Part shown: piece by piece, positions 43,966 to 55,479 of the stretch | Position numbering within the stretch: the first letter of the stretch is position 1 | Layout of the letters: each line of letters opens with the position of its first letter | NCBI GenBank assembly: GCA_003290165.1 | Contig: QNQO01000544.1 | Location: 124,001 to 188,000 of the forward strand | DNA from: Berberis thunbergii | Taxonomy: Eukaryota; Streptophyta; Magnoliopsida; Ranunculales; Berberidaceae | Direction: 5' to 3' | DNA length: 64,000 bases | Program-made: the position numbers and the translations under genes | The notes under the pieces: model-generated | Database searches by the model: none | What the model saw: only the letters and a program-made list of their open reading frames with translations | Told to the model about the DNA's origin: nothing

Positions 43966-44263
43966 TTTTTTTGTCATTAATAATTTGGCAAGTATATCAG
44001 TTTCATGTAAATGAATTTAATTGGGGATAACAATATTAATCTGGCATTGTTAATTACCATTGTGAATTGGTTTGTTTGATTAGATTTGTTTGATTTGGTT
44101 GTTAATCTTATTTGTTTGATTTGGTTGTTAATTTTCATGTCTGAATGGTTGATACTATTTGTAGTTGAAAATGCCATCTTTCGAAAAATCAAAACTTGAA
44201 GTATAGGAGTGTCGTAGGCAGTATGTTCTTGCAATTGTTCGAAGATGTGATTTCAGTTTAGTT

Positions 44264-44350
44264 TCTATCTTACATTTCAAATTGGGTTTTTTACTGTTTA
44301 TGAACAGTGTTTTGAGTCTGTATGTCCTATGTGGCGCATGTTATGTATTT
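44264..44350 (+). other. Second Helitron-type 5' end inside the Helitron
   Basis: TCTATCTTACATTTCAAATT at 44264 matches the outer Helitron start (40670) at 16 of the first 20 bases or better. Both are followed 40-60 bp on by GTCCTAYGTGGC wording. It is preceded by T, not A. No second hairpin plus CTAG end was found, so it may be a remnant of a nested or ancestral Helitron. Confidence 0.55.
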
Positions 44351-45219
44351 GGCAGATCTTAAACTAAAATTTCAACCCCCGATACTTTCCTCTCCTCTCC
44401 ACACCTCCACGAGGTTCTCTCCCTCTCCACAACTCCTTTCCCACTACTTAGAGTGGGTTCTTCTGCCTTCCTTATTTCAAAATAAGGATCCAAGTACATC
44501 AGATGATCTCCAAATACATATCTGACTGAAGAAGAAAGCAGATCTGAAATCAATTTTCTGACTTCCTTCTTCTTCGCAACTCCTTCTGATCAATTTTCTC
44601 TAAGAACAGAGCGGAACTGAAATCGATTGAAGTTATCTGACTGAAGAAGAAAGCAGATCGATTGAAAAAGAAATCAAATTTGACTTCCTTCTTCTTCGCA
44701 CAACCTTCTTCTTCGCCAACCTGAAAAGAAATAAGAAATCAGGTCGACATCAACTTCGATTCTCTATCTGGTGCTTCCCTGTTCAACCATTGATTCTTCT
44801 TCTTCATCAAACATTGATTAGGGTTCAAACCCATTGCTCCAATCAGGTAATTTATTTACTCTTTTTTTAATGTTCTTCGATTCTTCGATTGAAGGGAAAC
44901 ATCAACCAACAAATTCAAATTGGGGACGATTAACTGTGGAAGTTGCAGCCGACCCGAACTCCATGGCCCCATTCATGCCTGGTAATCCGGTTTGGGGTGA
45001 TGGGTTTTCGGATTTGGAATATGGGTTTTGCTCCATTTTAGCTGTGGGAGCTTTTTTGCATGTCAACCATGAGAGAATCCCCATTGCTCTGTGTTTGATT
45101 TGCTATCTATGCTTGATATACACATAATTATTACAAATTATGACCCTTAATTTATATATGTTAGTGCTTCAATTAATATATTTTATTCTAATTATTTCAT
45201 TTTTATGTTTTTGTAGGAA

Positions 45220-46950
45220 TCTGCGCGCGTGAACGATAAAGTCGCAATAAGGCGACAAATTTGAGAAAATGATTAATTTGTCGATTCTAGCGGTGGTACA
45301 AAAGAGTGGTTCACACATCTAAGCCTAACCCAGCTTACTTTAACCAAGCTCAAGCCCAAGCCCAGAAAGCTAGAATCCTAAACCCAGCCTAACAAGGAAA
45401 TAGGGAAACCCTATTTAGGTTTCTCTATTACCTTCTCTAAAAGAGACTCTCCTCTCTTCCACGTTTTGCTTCCTCTCTTTTCCAGCCACCATCTCCACCT
45501 CCACCAGGGCAGAGACAGAGCTCTCTCGCCACTAACCGACCTCGCCACCGCCACTAACCAGCCACCTTCACCTCGCCACAGTTCTCTCTGTCCATAACAC
45601 AACCGCCACCACCATCTCCCTCCATCTCTCTCACCGCCACCATCACTCGAACACCACCGCCACCACCGCGCGCATACACCGCCGTGAAACAGGGCACCTC
45701 CCTGTTTCGCTCCCTGTTCCTCGCCCTCCTTCCGCTTTCTCTCTTCTCCCTGTTTCTCTCCCTCCTCCACTTCTCTCTCTCTCTCGACCACCGCCGAAAG
45801 AGACCACGAGAACCTCGCTACCAGCGCGAAACAGGGAGAACACCACCCTGTTTCAGCTCCCTGTTTCTCGTCCTCTCTCTCGCGGTTTTGTTATTATCTC
45901 TGTTCTTTCACCCTCTCTCTTTGTTCTTGCAGGTACAGGAGCAATTGGGAGGAGAGGAAGCTCGCGAGGAGCGGAGAACGGAGGCGGGAAGGGCGCTGTC
46001 GCGCTGGAGAAGACGCAGAGAACCAGAGGCGCGAATTCGCGCGGGAAGAAACTGTTTTTTGTTTGAAAAACGGTTTTCGCTATTTGCACCCCGGGATTTT
46101 CTAAGAGCCACCACAGAACCTTTTCAGCTCTTTTCCTCGGGATTCGTGCGCGTACAGGAAGTGATGGATTCCTCATCCAGTGATGCTGTGACCACCACCA
46201 CCATGAGTCACTAAACCCCACGCAAGGTGAAGAGGTGAACTCCTAGATGTAACGCACTAGATTAGTAATTGATTCGCTTTGAGTTTTCACGATGAATAAT
46301 GATGTTTAATGATTCTCACTTTTATTTAATATAGAAATTTATGTTATTTCAGTGAGAAGAATATCATAGATTTCTTTGTAGATTATTTTTATTCCGGTGA
46401 TTATCTTTTCTTTTCCATATAAGCTTAGTCACGCTTTTCTTATGTGTGGAATGTTTAAGGATTAATTGATTCCGGTAGGTTAGTTATATGTGATCGTCAT
46501 TTATTACGGTATTGTCTCCGGATATATCGTAAGTTTAAGATATCACATATGACAAACCTTTGTGTTCTTTTAGAAAAAAAGTGAAATCTTAAATTCATTT
46601 ACATTAGGGTATATTAATGGTTAAAAGATTATTTTTCCGATTACGTCGTTTGGGATGTGAAACACGTAGTTGAGTCATCATAGCGAATCAACACTAGTTA
46701 GCGTGTGAAGTCTAGGAGGGATTCTTGGAACCTTTTGATTTTTCTAAACTTAATTTTCATTAAATTAAATTCAATTTCGTATTTTAAATTTGCTAGAATT
46801 TATTAACTTTAGTTTCGCATAGATTGTTTTCCTTAACCTTATTTTGTAGATCGTTTTTCCTCGTGGGATCGACACCCCATTCTATACTGCAATTGACCGC
46901 GTGTATTGTTTGGGCGTAATCAATGCTTCTCCCCCGAATTGGTATGTTTA
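45220..46950 (+). other. Unassigned segment, possible LTR-element remnant, in the Helitron
   Basis: Begins around tgcgcgcgtgaacg. It contains a very pyrimidine-rich block (45480-45930) whose open frames on both strands are low-complexity, then a long non-coding tail with CTCGTGGGATCGACACCCC near 46860. That last phrase resembles the end of leader regions of plant LTR retrotransposons. I could not find paired LTRs or flanking duplications. Confidence 0.3.
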
Positions 46951-47099
46951 GAATATAACAAACCTCATATTTAGGAAAGGGTTTCAACAAGTGGTATTTG
47001 GTATCATCGTAGACATCAGTGTTTAGTGTGTGCCTTTTAATGTTTGTTGTAACCTCACATGAGTGGATTGTGGTGTGGATAATGAAGGAATATAGTATA

Positions 47100-48090
47100 T
47101 GAAGGATTCATGGGATATTATGAAGCCAAACATTGGTGAATTGAGTATTCGGTTGTATCGACCGTAAGTTTTCTTTCATTTAAGCAATTAAATTTCAGAT
47201 TTATACATATTTGAACACTACATTTTGATCCATGTAGACTCCTTATGTTTCTTGATACCTATTGATTCTAAGTTTGCTTTCATACTATCCAGGTCTGATT
47301 GTGCCTAGGAAATGTTACTAAAGATTCCATATAGTTAGTTTGATATAGCCCCAGAGGCGAAGGCGCTTTTCTCTTTTCTAAAGGAGAATGATGAGATCTC
47401 TGCGAACAATCCTAGACTCAAAGTACATGCTATGAAAGTTTTTCGAATGGTCAATGCTTTTTAACTCATTCATTTTATATTTATTTAGCCTTCTAATGTC
47501 AACAGTATATAGAATATTTCAGTAGTAAAAAAAAATTGAACACGGGTTATTTTAATAGAAACATGAGAATAACATTGTTAATGTTAGAAATACCAATGTT
47601 ACAGTTGAGAACCAAATACTAAAACTCTAATTACTGTCATTCTTATTATAGTTGTCATGTTAATATCAATCATATTGGATAATCGACAAGAAATTATTGT
47701 AAGTTGTAAAATAAGGTTGTATCTAACAGGAATTGGATCAGAGTTGTGAAGCCGTTGTTCAGCTTCGAAAGACGGGTGGGGTTGTGCTTCCTGAAAATGC
47801 TTGAAAGCATTTAGGATCGGTGCATCACAAGAAGGGCATTACTGATCCCCAGTTTGAGGTATACTTTTTATAACTTTTTCCAAATGACAATTTGCTTCCT
47901 ATGACATAGCAAGATCTGAATTATATTATTTGATTTTTTTTTATGTGTTTTTTTCATCTGATCTCAGGTGATTGGTGAATCGTTGTTGAAGACAATCAAA
48001 GGAGCAGTAGGAGAGAAATGGAGTGATGAAATGTGCGGCGCCAAGGAGAGATTTGTACCCAGTGCTCAATGGATAGATCAATTGGTAAAC
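47100..48090 (+). pseudogene. Phytoglobin (plant hemoglobin) fragment with four exons, captured
   Basis: Four exon-like pieces with plausible splice sites: 47100-47163 (SWDIMKPNIGELSIRLY), 47341-47449 (IAPEAKALFSFLKEND, NPRLKVHAMKVFRM), 47730-47858 (SCEAVVQLRKTGGVVL, LGSVHHKKGITDPQFE) and 47968-48084 (VIGESLLKTIKGAVGE, KWSDEMCGA). Plant hemoglobin genes have just this four-exon layout. The distal His (in KVHAMKVF) and proximal His (in LGSVHHKKG) that bind heme are visible. There is an in-frame TGA before KHLGS in exon 3, and the start of exon 1 and the last helix are missing or changed (after CGA the reading is KERFVPS). Not functional. It is captured Helitron cargo, still with its introns. 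Confidence 0.85.
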
Positions 48091-48565
48091 ATTTATGTCT
48101 TTTTTTTTCTCTAATTTTTCTATCCCCAAGAAGCTTGCTTGGGGCACATTTATGTTTATTATTGTTGGGTATTTTCATCTCTAAGTGAAATTTGCTTGGG
48201 GCACATTGTTTCAACTAGAGTTTGTCTAAAATTGAATTTCTCTGTTCACAAATTGTTGTAATTTTTGTGTAGTCAGGGATTTATAGTTTGTCTAATCTGT
48301 TGAATTATCTCAAACACTGTAGTCAGGGATTTAGAGTTTGTCTAGAAGAGCAACCAAAGAGAAGAAACTCAAGGTATGATTGAATCCCTCTTTGATGATT
48401 TTTGGGTATTTCTCATATAGTTGATTTCCCTCTCTAAATCCTTGGTATTTCTCATCTAGCTGATCAAACAACATGCTGCGGGTGACGTGAATTGGGCTGT
48501 AGACTGAGGACAGCAGCGTGATTTCAAGAAGTGATTCATGAACCTAGCTCTCACTCCACTTCGTC

Positions 48566-49044
48566 CCAGTTATGAACTTTGGTCACGAGAGGATGTCGAG
48601 TCTCTGAGTCCATCTTGCTCATAAGGTACGAGTTTTCATAATCAAACAGTAAGACCTTAATTCCAACTTCTGCACACTCCAAGGTATAGGGTGCATTTGT
48701 CATCAATCATTTAAGCCCCTGAGTATCTGTAAAATCAATTGGCACCATTTTGTTATGGGAGATAAATGGATGAAGAAGATGACGTAAATGGTGTCTAACA
48801 AAGGGAAAAACAGTAAGATAGCATAATTAGATTAGCAAACATGTTAAAAAAATTTAGTGAACGGTCTAAATGAATAGGTTTGAAACAAGTATACCTAGAG
48901 ATGTAAGAAGCTGAGATTAGAAGAATATGGTTATTACCTGCATATTCTGCCTTTGGTCTTGAATTTCCATCCAAAGCAAAATGGTTTTCAAACTGAATTT
49001 CTTGAAACAATCCGAGATAGTGCTCCTCAATCCACTCATTGTGA
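48566..49044 (-). pseudogene. HAD-type nucleotidase fragment, captured, two exons
   Basis: On the minus strand, 49044-48952 reads HNEWIEEHYLGLFQEIQ, FENHFALDGNSRPKAEYA, ending in a donor (GTAATAACC). 48715-48566 reads MIDD, then in a shifted frame NAPYTLECAEVGIKVLLF, DYENSY, LVTKVHNWDEVE. These match a plant family of HAD-superfamily nucleotidase-like proteins I know by wording only; the exact name is not certain. The DD and FDYENS words lie in the C-terminal half of the fold. It is frameshifted between MIDD and NAPY and truncated on both sides. It is opposite in direction to the globin fragment, so the Helitron captured at least two separate genes. Confidence 0.68.
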
Positions 49045-49819
49045 GGTCCTTTATTACATTATGTCAATACCTTCAATTACAGTTGATATAAAGTTCTCTT
49101 TTACATGTTTATTTCTTAATATTTACGTAACGACCGATGGATTGCAAAACCTAGATAGTTTATGGAGAACACTTTGAGCCCCCGGGAGAGGCTGAATCCC
49201 TATCTTAAAGTAAGGAGTACGTCTTGAAGAACTCATGAACCCGGATCTAAGCTGCCAGAAAAGAAAAAAAAACCAATTCCATTAACAGATGCAGTTGGAG
49301 TCTGTATCAGATTAGTGGGCTGCAGTATCAGATTTTCTTGGTGTATAGTTCAACATCCAAATATTTGAGCATGTTAGGCGTACAAATTTATTCACGAAGT
49401 GTGTTACATGTTGTTCACTCAGTTAATATTAGTTGCATGTCATTTCGGTATCTTTCAACATTTCTCAAGTCAAAGGTGTTGTATGATATTTGTGTTGTCT
49501 CAGGAGCTGTTTCAGGAATGCAATTAATTCAAAAGAGTCAATTAGTTGATTGGATTTCCGCCATTCACAGGTACCTCAACTTATTTTCTCTCTATTCTCT
49601 TCTTCTAATTAGTTAATTGATTTCGTTATTGAATGAAGTTGGTTTGCTTCAAGTTCTTGACGGAAGGGAACGGGCGGTTTGCTTCAAGCTTTGTGTTCGT
49701 GACGAGCTATGTTCTTGCAATTGTTCTTGATGTGATTTCAGGTTAGTTTCTCACAACCGTCTCTCTCACGAACACTAAAACGTGATTTCAGGTTAGTTTC
49801 TCACAAAAATTATAACACG

Positions 49820-49955
49820 ATTTACTGGAATGTGAATGTGAATGATCTACTGGAATGTGAATGATTTACTGGAATGTGAATGATTTACTTGAATGTGAAT
49901 GATTTTTGGAATGTGATTTACTGGAATGTGAATGATCTTTGGAATGTGAATGATA
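49820..49955 (+). repeat. Minisatellite of GGAATGTGAATGAT units
   Basis: About seven imperfect units of TACTGGAATGTGAATGATTT or a shorter form, 13-22 bp each. Confidence 0.85.
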
Positions 49956-51990
49956 GTTTTCCACAGTAGGAAGAAGATGGAATTTTGTAGTATGTTCTTT
50001 CACAGTAAAGTCTCCATTCTTGGATTGAATGGTTCCATTCCATATAGAATATAGGGACACTGTTCACTATTGCATTTCTTGCCACTGTTGCATTGTATAG
50101 TCTGTCCAGAATAGCCCTTTATGTGCTAGATACACATTCTCAATCGAATTAAATGCATGTCTACAATATTTGGTAACTTCTAACAGTCTGTTTTGACAAT
50201 AACAACACGAGTGATGCATTCATTATTCTTTTTTGTTTATTGACCTGATTAGTTATATAGCCTGTTAATTGAAGTTTGTTTTTTATGAAAGAAAACGTGG
50301 TTTGGCCAAGAAGAAGGCTATGCGAAGAACTTCTTCCTCTGGTTCCTCACTTTTTATTCTTTATCTGGTGCTACCATTTTTCATTCAATTTGGGTTTTGG
50401 GATTTTTAAAGACTACAACCAAAGCCTTAACTTTCTTATCAAATTTCTCGCTTTCATCAGTAGGAGATTGGGTTTGAGTTGAGTTTAATTTATCTATATC
50501 AAACACTATGCCAAGGTTTCCAAATCAACAAATGCACAACATTGATCTCTCCTCTTCCATCTTAAGTTGAAACATGGGTTTTGGTTTTCCTATTCCCTGG
50601 CTCAAACCTTGCCATTGAAAAACCAACAAAAGAACATACGAGCTTTGCCAACCAACAAAACCACCAGAAGAACAACACTCTCATATAAGGTTACTACTTC
50701 TCTTCTCTACTCCCCTTAATTTTACTTTGTATTTTTAATTCTCTCACCAATTCATAGTTGATTGAGAGGTTTTTTGCATTTGAAATGGTGAGAGATTTTG
50801 GTGTTTGAAAAGGTGGGTTCATGTTCTCTGTAAAACCTTGAAATGGTTTCAAGGTAAGAGACTTTGGTGTGTGAAAAGGTGGGTTCATTCTCTCTAAAAC
50901 CCATCAATATTGGTGAGTTCATTGAATTAATTGTGTTTTTCCTTTTTTTTTTTACTTAAGAAACTAATGTGGCAAAGTTGTAAATCAGATAGATGGATTG
51001 AATTCTCCAAAAAAACATGCTTATAGTTTGATGTGGGTTACTAGGAATGTTGACGGTCAGGTTGTTAGTGTATACATGTTCTATGGTATCCTTTTTTTAT
51101 TTTTATGTTTTATTTTTGGAATGTTATCTCAACTTTTATATGGTTCATCCTAGCTAGCTATACTACCATTTTGAAAGTTTAGTAGATGCTACGGCATTAC
51201 ACGGTAGCCATGCCGGATGGGTTCATTACATGAATTTAACTAAAAGAAAAAAAATTGTATGTGTAATGCCAACGGATGAAAAATGGTGATAATGCTGGAG
51301 AGCGCAATCCACACCCCAACGTTTTTTAGCGAGAACCACTTCTCTCCGTCTTCAATCCAAATGCCATGTTCAGGTATCCCTTATTTTATGTTTTGCCTTT
51401 ATTTGAGTTTTTTTAAGTTATGGGGTTTGTTAGATTTGGTTATTTATATTGCTTTTGAGATTGTTCTAGAGTTTGAGTTGTAACTATTCATTCATCATGT
51501 TGGGTTTGAGAAATTTTTGTTTTTCCAATTGAGATCGATTTAATTAGTTCTTCTTACGCCTCCAACTTGATGAAAGTTGGAGCCTTTGATAATGGGTTAA
51601 ATAGATTTAGTGAATATGTGAGGGAATGGGGAAGAAATTTCAAATCTTTTGAAAAATCATGAGCTCGAATAACCAAATATTTTGGTCCATGGACCATAGC
51701 ATGGTTGTCTGTTACAATTCAAAGAGTAGTTTTATTGTTAACAAAACTTGCTTGCTAGCTTAAGTTGCTTTAATTTTATGTTATTGTCATTAATCATGAC
51801 TTCATAATATTTGATTTTAGAAATGAGTGTTTTAGAAATGGCTGTGAATGGGAGGGTGTTGTTTGCAGGCAGTTTGCTTGTTTGCTTGGTGATAGCTTAA
51901 TTTGCTTGCTTGAAAATACAATCAGATTCTCATTTGCTTGCTTTGAATCAATACAATCAAGTAATCAATACCATGAATATATTCAGATTC
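49956..51990. other. Helitron interior, no gene assigned
   Basis: Short open frames, AT-rich spacers and a near-repeat at about 50785-50900 (two copies of the phrase GAGA-TTTGGTGT, TGAAAAGGTGGGTTCAT). It includes GCTTGC-rich words near 51750-51910 that echo 43890. Other captured sequence may be present but I recognise none. Confidence 0.35.
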
Positions 51991-51994
51991 TCAT

Positions 51995-52160
51995 TTTGGA
52001 ATCGTAGGAACCGGATCGTTCCAAACGGTTCGAGTTAGGTTCGGTCTCAATGTTCAAAATAAGGGAATCTGGACCGGACCGGATCCGTTAAATTTAAACG
52101 GTTCGAGTTAGGTTCCTCAAAATTTGGAGCCGATCCGGACCGTGCCCACTCCTATTGGAA
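51995..52160. mobile_element. Short hAT-like repeat, GGTTCGAG and CCGGACCGG rich
   Basis: From about TAGGAACCGGATCG to GTGCCCACTCCTA. The right end matches the TAGGAGTGGGCAC type of hAT terminal repeat and recalls the 12818-13335 element. AACGGTTCGAGTTAGGTTC occurs twice inside. No convincing 8-bp duplication, so it may be truncated. Confidence 0.5.
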
Positions 52161-52529
52161 AGAATACAATGCAAATATGTATAATTTTTATCAGCCATGA
52201 ATGGAAACATGGTTACCATGGTGACCATGAATGATTTATAATTTTTTTATGAATCTAAACTATGGTGACCATGGAAACACCTTCATGTATAGTCCTTTTT
52301 AGTGGGGTTGAACACGTGCTGGATCATTTGGTTTTTTTTTGTTTTTTTTATTTTTTAATATATATATCAATGAAAAGAATACAATGGAAAATTTTTTTTT
52401 TACCATAATTGATTGAATGGATACAATGGAAAAATGTATGATTGAAAGAATAATGTCAATTCCATAAGAAAAAAGGTACGATGGAAAATTTTCCACATGG
52501 TTTTTTGTTCTACCTTTTTATAGTCTTCG

Positions 52530-52740
52530 CTTTTGGTTAAATTGATGGTTGTTCCAAAGAGATAGATCAATTGTAATTTATAAAGCTTTGGTTGCAATCT
52601 AAAAACATTTCCTTTTTCTTTTCAGGGATCGCTAACCTTGCATTGTGCCTGATTGTAATTATGAACAACTTAGTTCAAAAAACACCCTACTCCGAAATGA
52701 CGATTTTCGAATAGGTACTATAGTAGGTTGATACTACATC
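52530..52740 (+). repeat. Diverged copy of 43690-43890 within the Helitron
   Basis: The shared order is ttgaatt/aattgatg, atcaattgtaa or ttcaattgtaa, AAGCTTxGGTTGCAAT, AAAACATTTC, TTTTCA-GGG, CTTGCATTGT, AACACC, TCCxAAATGA, GATTTTCG and AGGTACTATAG. About 200 bp, well diverged, in the same direction. It lies close to the Helitron 3' end. Confidence 0.68.
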
Positions 52741-53064
52741 TTGCAATATTTTGATAATTAAATGATAATTTTGGTATGTGGAGAGATTATGTGGTGTTCA
52801 TGGCATTGATTGCCATTGTAAATTTTTTATGACAGGTTCAGACAGGTTTCAATATTGAAAAATACAGAGGAAACTCTGTCGAAATTTTGATTTTTTATTT
52901 GTTCATGACATTGATTGTCATTATAGTCACTTATGTGAAGTATATTTTCTTATGACATGTTCAGATAAATTACTTTATTCAAAAAATGAAATTTTTTTTA
53001 TATAATGCTATTGTGTGCATGTCTCTTTCGACATAGCCGTGAATGTAGGATGTAATCTGCAATA

Positions 53065-53091
53065 GTGCCAACGGCACGGGTATTACACTAG
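53065..53091 (+). terminator. Helitron 3' terminal hairpin and CTAG end
   Basis: A five-base stem (GTGCC with GGCAC), a three-base loop, then ten bases and CTAG. This is the rolling-circle termination signal of Helitrons, not a transcription terminator. Confidence 0.88.
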
Positions 53092-53647
53092 TTTCAATCA
53101 GTTTAAGGTTAGTTATAACTGTCAAAAGGAGAAATGGACTCTTAACGAGCTCATTTCGTATTGTGTGCAAGAAGAGGAAAGGTTGAAGCAAGAGAGATTT
53201 GCAAGTACTCATCTGGCAAGTACCTCTAAGGATAAGGGCAAGAAAATAAAGAAAAATAAAGGTGCTAAGGGTCCAGAGCAAAAGAAACCTAAGGAAAATG
53301 AATTATGTTTCTTTTGTGGAAAGCTAGGACATGGAAAGAAAGAATGTAATAAGTATCATGCTTGGCTTGCTAAGAAAGGTACATTCTTTACTTTGGTCTG
53401 TTCTGAGGTTAATTTAGCTTCAGTATCTAGAAGCACTTGGTGGTTAGATTCTGGTGCTACCACTCACATAAGTGTTTCTATGCAGGGTTATCTGAGCTAC
53501 CGAAAGCCAAATAATATTGAAAGTTATATCTTTGTGGGTGATGGAAAATCGGTGGTGTTGAGGCAATAGGGCATTTTAGGTTATTGTTGAAAACTGGTTT
53601 TTATTTGGATTTGAAACACTTTTGTTGTACCGTCTAAAGGACGGAAT

Positions 53648-54810
53648 TTGGTTTATGTTTCTTTATTGGACAAATCTGGTTATAATTGTTCATTTGGAAA
53701 CAATCAGTTTAGTCTTTTATTGAATTCAAATATTGTTGGTACCGGTTCATTAAGTATGTTTGATAACCTATATTTACTTGATACTATTGCATCATATAAT
53801 GAAACCTTGCATGTGAATTCACGAGGTACTAAACGCAAGCTAAACAAAGAAAATTCCGCGAAATTATGGCACAAGCGTTTGGGTCATATATCCAAATCTA
53901 GAATTGAACAACTTGTTCAGAAGGCATTTTGGATTCACTTGACTTTTCTGACTTAGATGTCTATGTTGAGTGCATCAAGGGAAAACAGACCAAACAAAAG
54001 AGATTAGGTGTTAATAGATCTTCAGACGTCTTAGAATTGATACATACAGATATTTGTGGACCATTCCCTACGGCTTTATGGAATGGTCAACGATACTTTA
54101 TATCATTCATAGACAATTACTCACGTTATGTGTAACTTTATCTCATTCATGAGAAATCAGAGTCACTGGATGTATTCAAGTCTTTCAAAACTGAAGTTGA
54201 AAACCAACTCAGTAAGAAAATTAAGTGTGTTAGATCTGATCGTGGTGGAGAGTACTACGACAGATATGACGGTTAAGGAGAACAATGTCCAGGGCCATTT
54301 GCTAAATTCCTAGAGGAATGTGGAATCGTCCCACAGTACACCATGTCAGGTTCACCTAGAATGAATGGTGTCGTTGAAAGACGAAACAGAACTGGTAAGG
54401 AATATGATTAGTCATTCTACCTTACCAGAATCACTCTGGGAGAAGTAATAAAGACAGCAGCTTATATCCTAAATAGAGTACTAACTAAAGCAGTTGCCAA
54501 GACTCCTTATGAACTTTGGACAGGTCGAAAGCCTAGTTTAAAACACTTTCACATTTGGGGATGTCCATCTGAGGCTAGGCCGTATAGGCCAAATGAAAAC
54601 AAATTTGACTCCAAGACAGTAAGCAGCTACTTTATTGGTTATTCAGAGCGATCTAGGGGCTACAAATTTTATAATCTCGCAATTAGGTCTATTTTGAAAC
54701 GGGAACTGCGACATTTTTTGAGGATGTTGAGTTTGGGGGGAGAAATAAGGTAAGAGACATTGTCTTTGAGGAGGAATTGGTTTCGGCTCCTACTACTGTT
54801 TTTGACAATG
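53648..54810 (+). pseudogene. Copia protease end and integrase, broken
   Basis: 53648-53956 has LDKSGYNCSFGNNQ and the zinc-binding LWHKRLGHISKSRIEQL. 53929-54135 starts the core with LIHTDICGPFPT and IDNYSRYV. After a TAA the core continues in another frame (FKSFKTEVENQLSKKIKC, RSDRGGEYYDRYDG, QYTMSGSPRMNGVVERRN). Asp, Asp and Glu of the active site are all visible, but in different frames. The C-terminal part (TPYELWTGRKPSLKHFHIWG) follows to about 54800, where LINE sequence begins. Confidence 0.84.
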
Positions 54811-55405
54811 TACGACCTTGAGATATTGTCCAAACAAGAAATTAGCCTTAGGATGGACTTGATTCATCTAAAAAACTCTAGCATTAAAACTCCACCCATT
54901 AGGAGCCTGTCGATCAGCAGTCGTAGAAAATAAGAGCCCAAAACATCTCTGAACCAAAAAGGGTTTTGGTTGGTTGTCCCAAACCCATTTGTCTCCTTAA
55001 GCTAATGAGTTTGAAGAATTCCCACCAATACATCAATTCTTGGCAGTTCCTAATCGTCCCAATTACTTCTCGACTGCAAATTCCTAGTAGTCTCCTCTTT
55101 AGAGACATTCATTGGGGAGAAGAGATCGTGAAATAAGATACAGATCCTTTTTTCTTCAAACAAACTCTCAAAATGTCATTAAATAAGTTGCAAAGGTTTT
55201 TCGATGCCCACTTGTCCTCCAAAAATTAGTATTGTGTCCACTACTAACCTTGAATGTTTGCTATGATCTTGTCATTGAGATTCATGCTTGCCCTCCATAC
55301 CGAGCATCCATATGTTGTATTCACTTGTTTTGTGTACCACCCACGTGAGTCTGTGCCATACTTTTCAGCAATCAGCTTTCTCCAAAGAGAATTTTCCCCA
55401 ATGCC
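54811..55405 (-). mobile_element. LINE fragment B inside the copia element
   Basis: It starts at TACGACCTTGAGATATTG, exactly where the copia reading ends, and stops after TTTTCCCCAATGCC. It is nearly identical to 59979-60573. The minus strand encodes the ORF2 end region (LWRKLIAEKYG, GWYTKQ, YGCSVWRA, WWEFFKLISLRRQ). No poly(A) tail or clear target duplication was seen. The copia sequence after it holds a short repeat (ATGATTACATAGTTTTT at 55412 and 55477). Confidence 0.8.
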
Positions 55406-55479
55406 ATTCCAGATGATTACATAGTTTTTTCTCCAAGGAGATCCACGAGAGAAAGGAGAAATGTTATTTCGGATGATTA

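Larger units (their letters stand above)
40670..53091 (+). mobile_element. Non-autonomous Helitron, 12.4 kb, carrying gene fragments
   Basis: Begins TCTATCTTACATTTTAGATT directly after an A (40669) and ends ...ACACTAG directly before a T (53092), so it sits in an AT target with no duplication, as Helitrons do. Ten bases before the CTAG end is a hairpin: GTGCC (53065-53069), loop AAC, GGCAC (53073-53077). The 3' end wording (GGCACGGGTATTACACTAG) is typical of plant Helitrons. Removing it restores the copia gag codons for Leu-Pro-Ala-His-Phe-Asn-Gln-Phe. No Rep-helicase protein is encoded. It contains several gene pieces, intron-like and promoter-like parts, and internal duplications. Confidence 0.92.
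40161..53569 (+). pseudogene. Copia Gag and protease start, split by the Helitron
   Basis: The left part (40161-40669) runs MSATSISAHANNILMLNG, NFKDWKENVLIVFGYID, then a TAG at 40343, then EIEKGFAKND, LASLISMKYKGKGNIREY and LVLISLPA. The right part (53092-53569) continues FNQFKVSYN, WTLNELISYC, EEERLKQERF, the knuckle CFFCGKLGHGKKEC and the protease site LDSGATTHIS. Joining the host bases on either side of the Helitron keeps the frame, so the Gag was intact at this point when the Helitron arrived. The frame ends at 53569 within the protease. Confidence 0.88.

Noticed and set aside
45411..46221. Long frames on both strands (up to 176 codons)
   Set aside because: CT-rich sequence is open in several frames at once. 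The proteins are Arg/Ser/Leu-rich without a fold signature.
45220..46950. Complete LTR retrotransposon inside the Helitron
   Set aside because: One phrase resembles an LTR-element leader, but no second LTR, no flanking duplication and no gag or pol were found.
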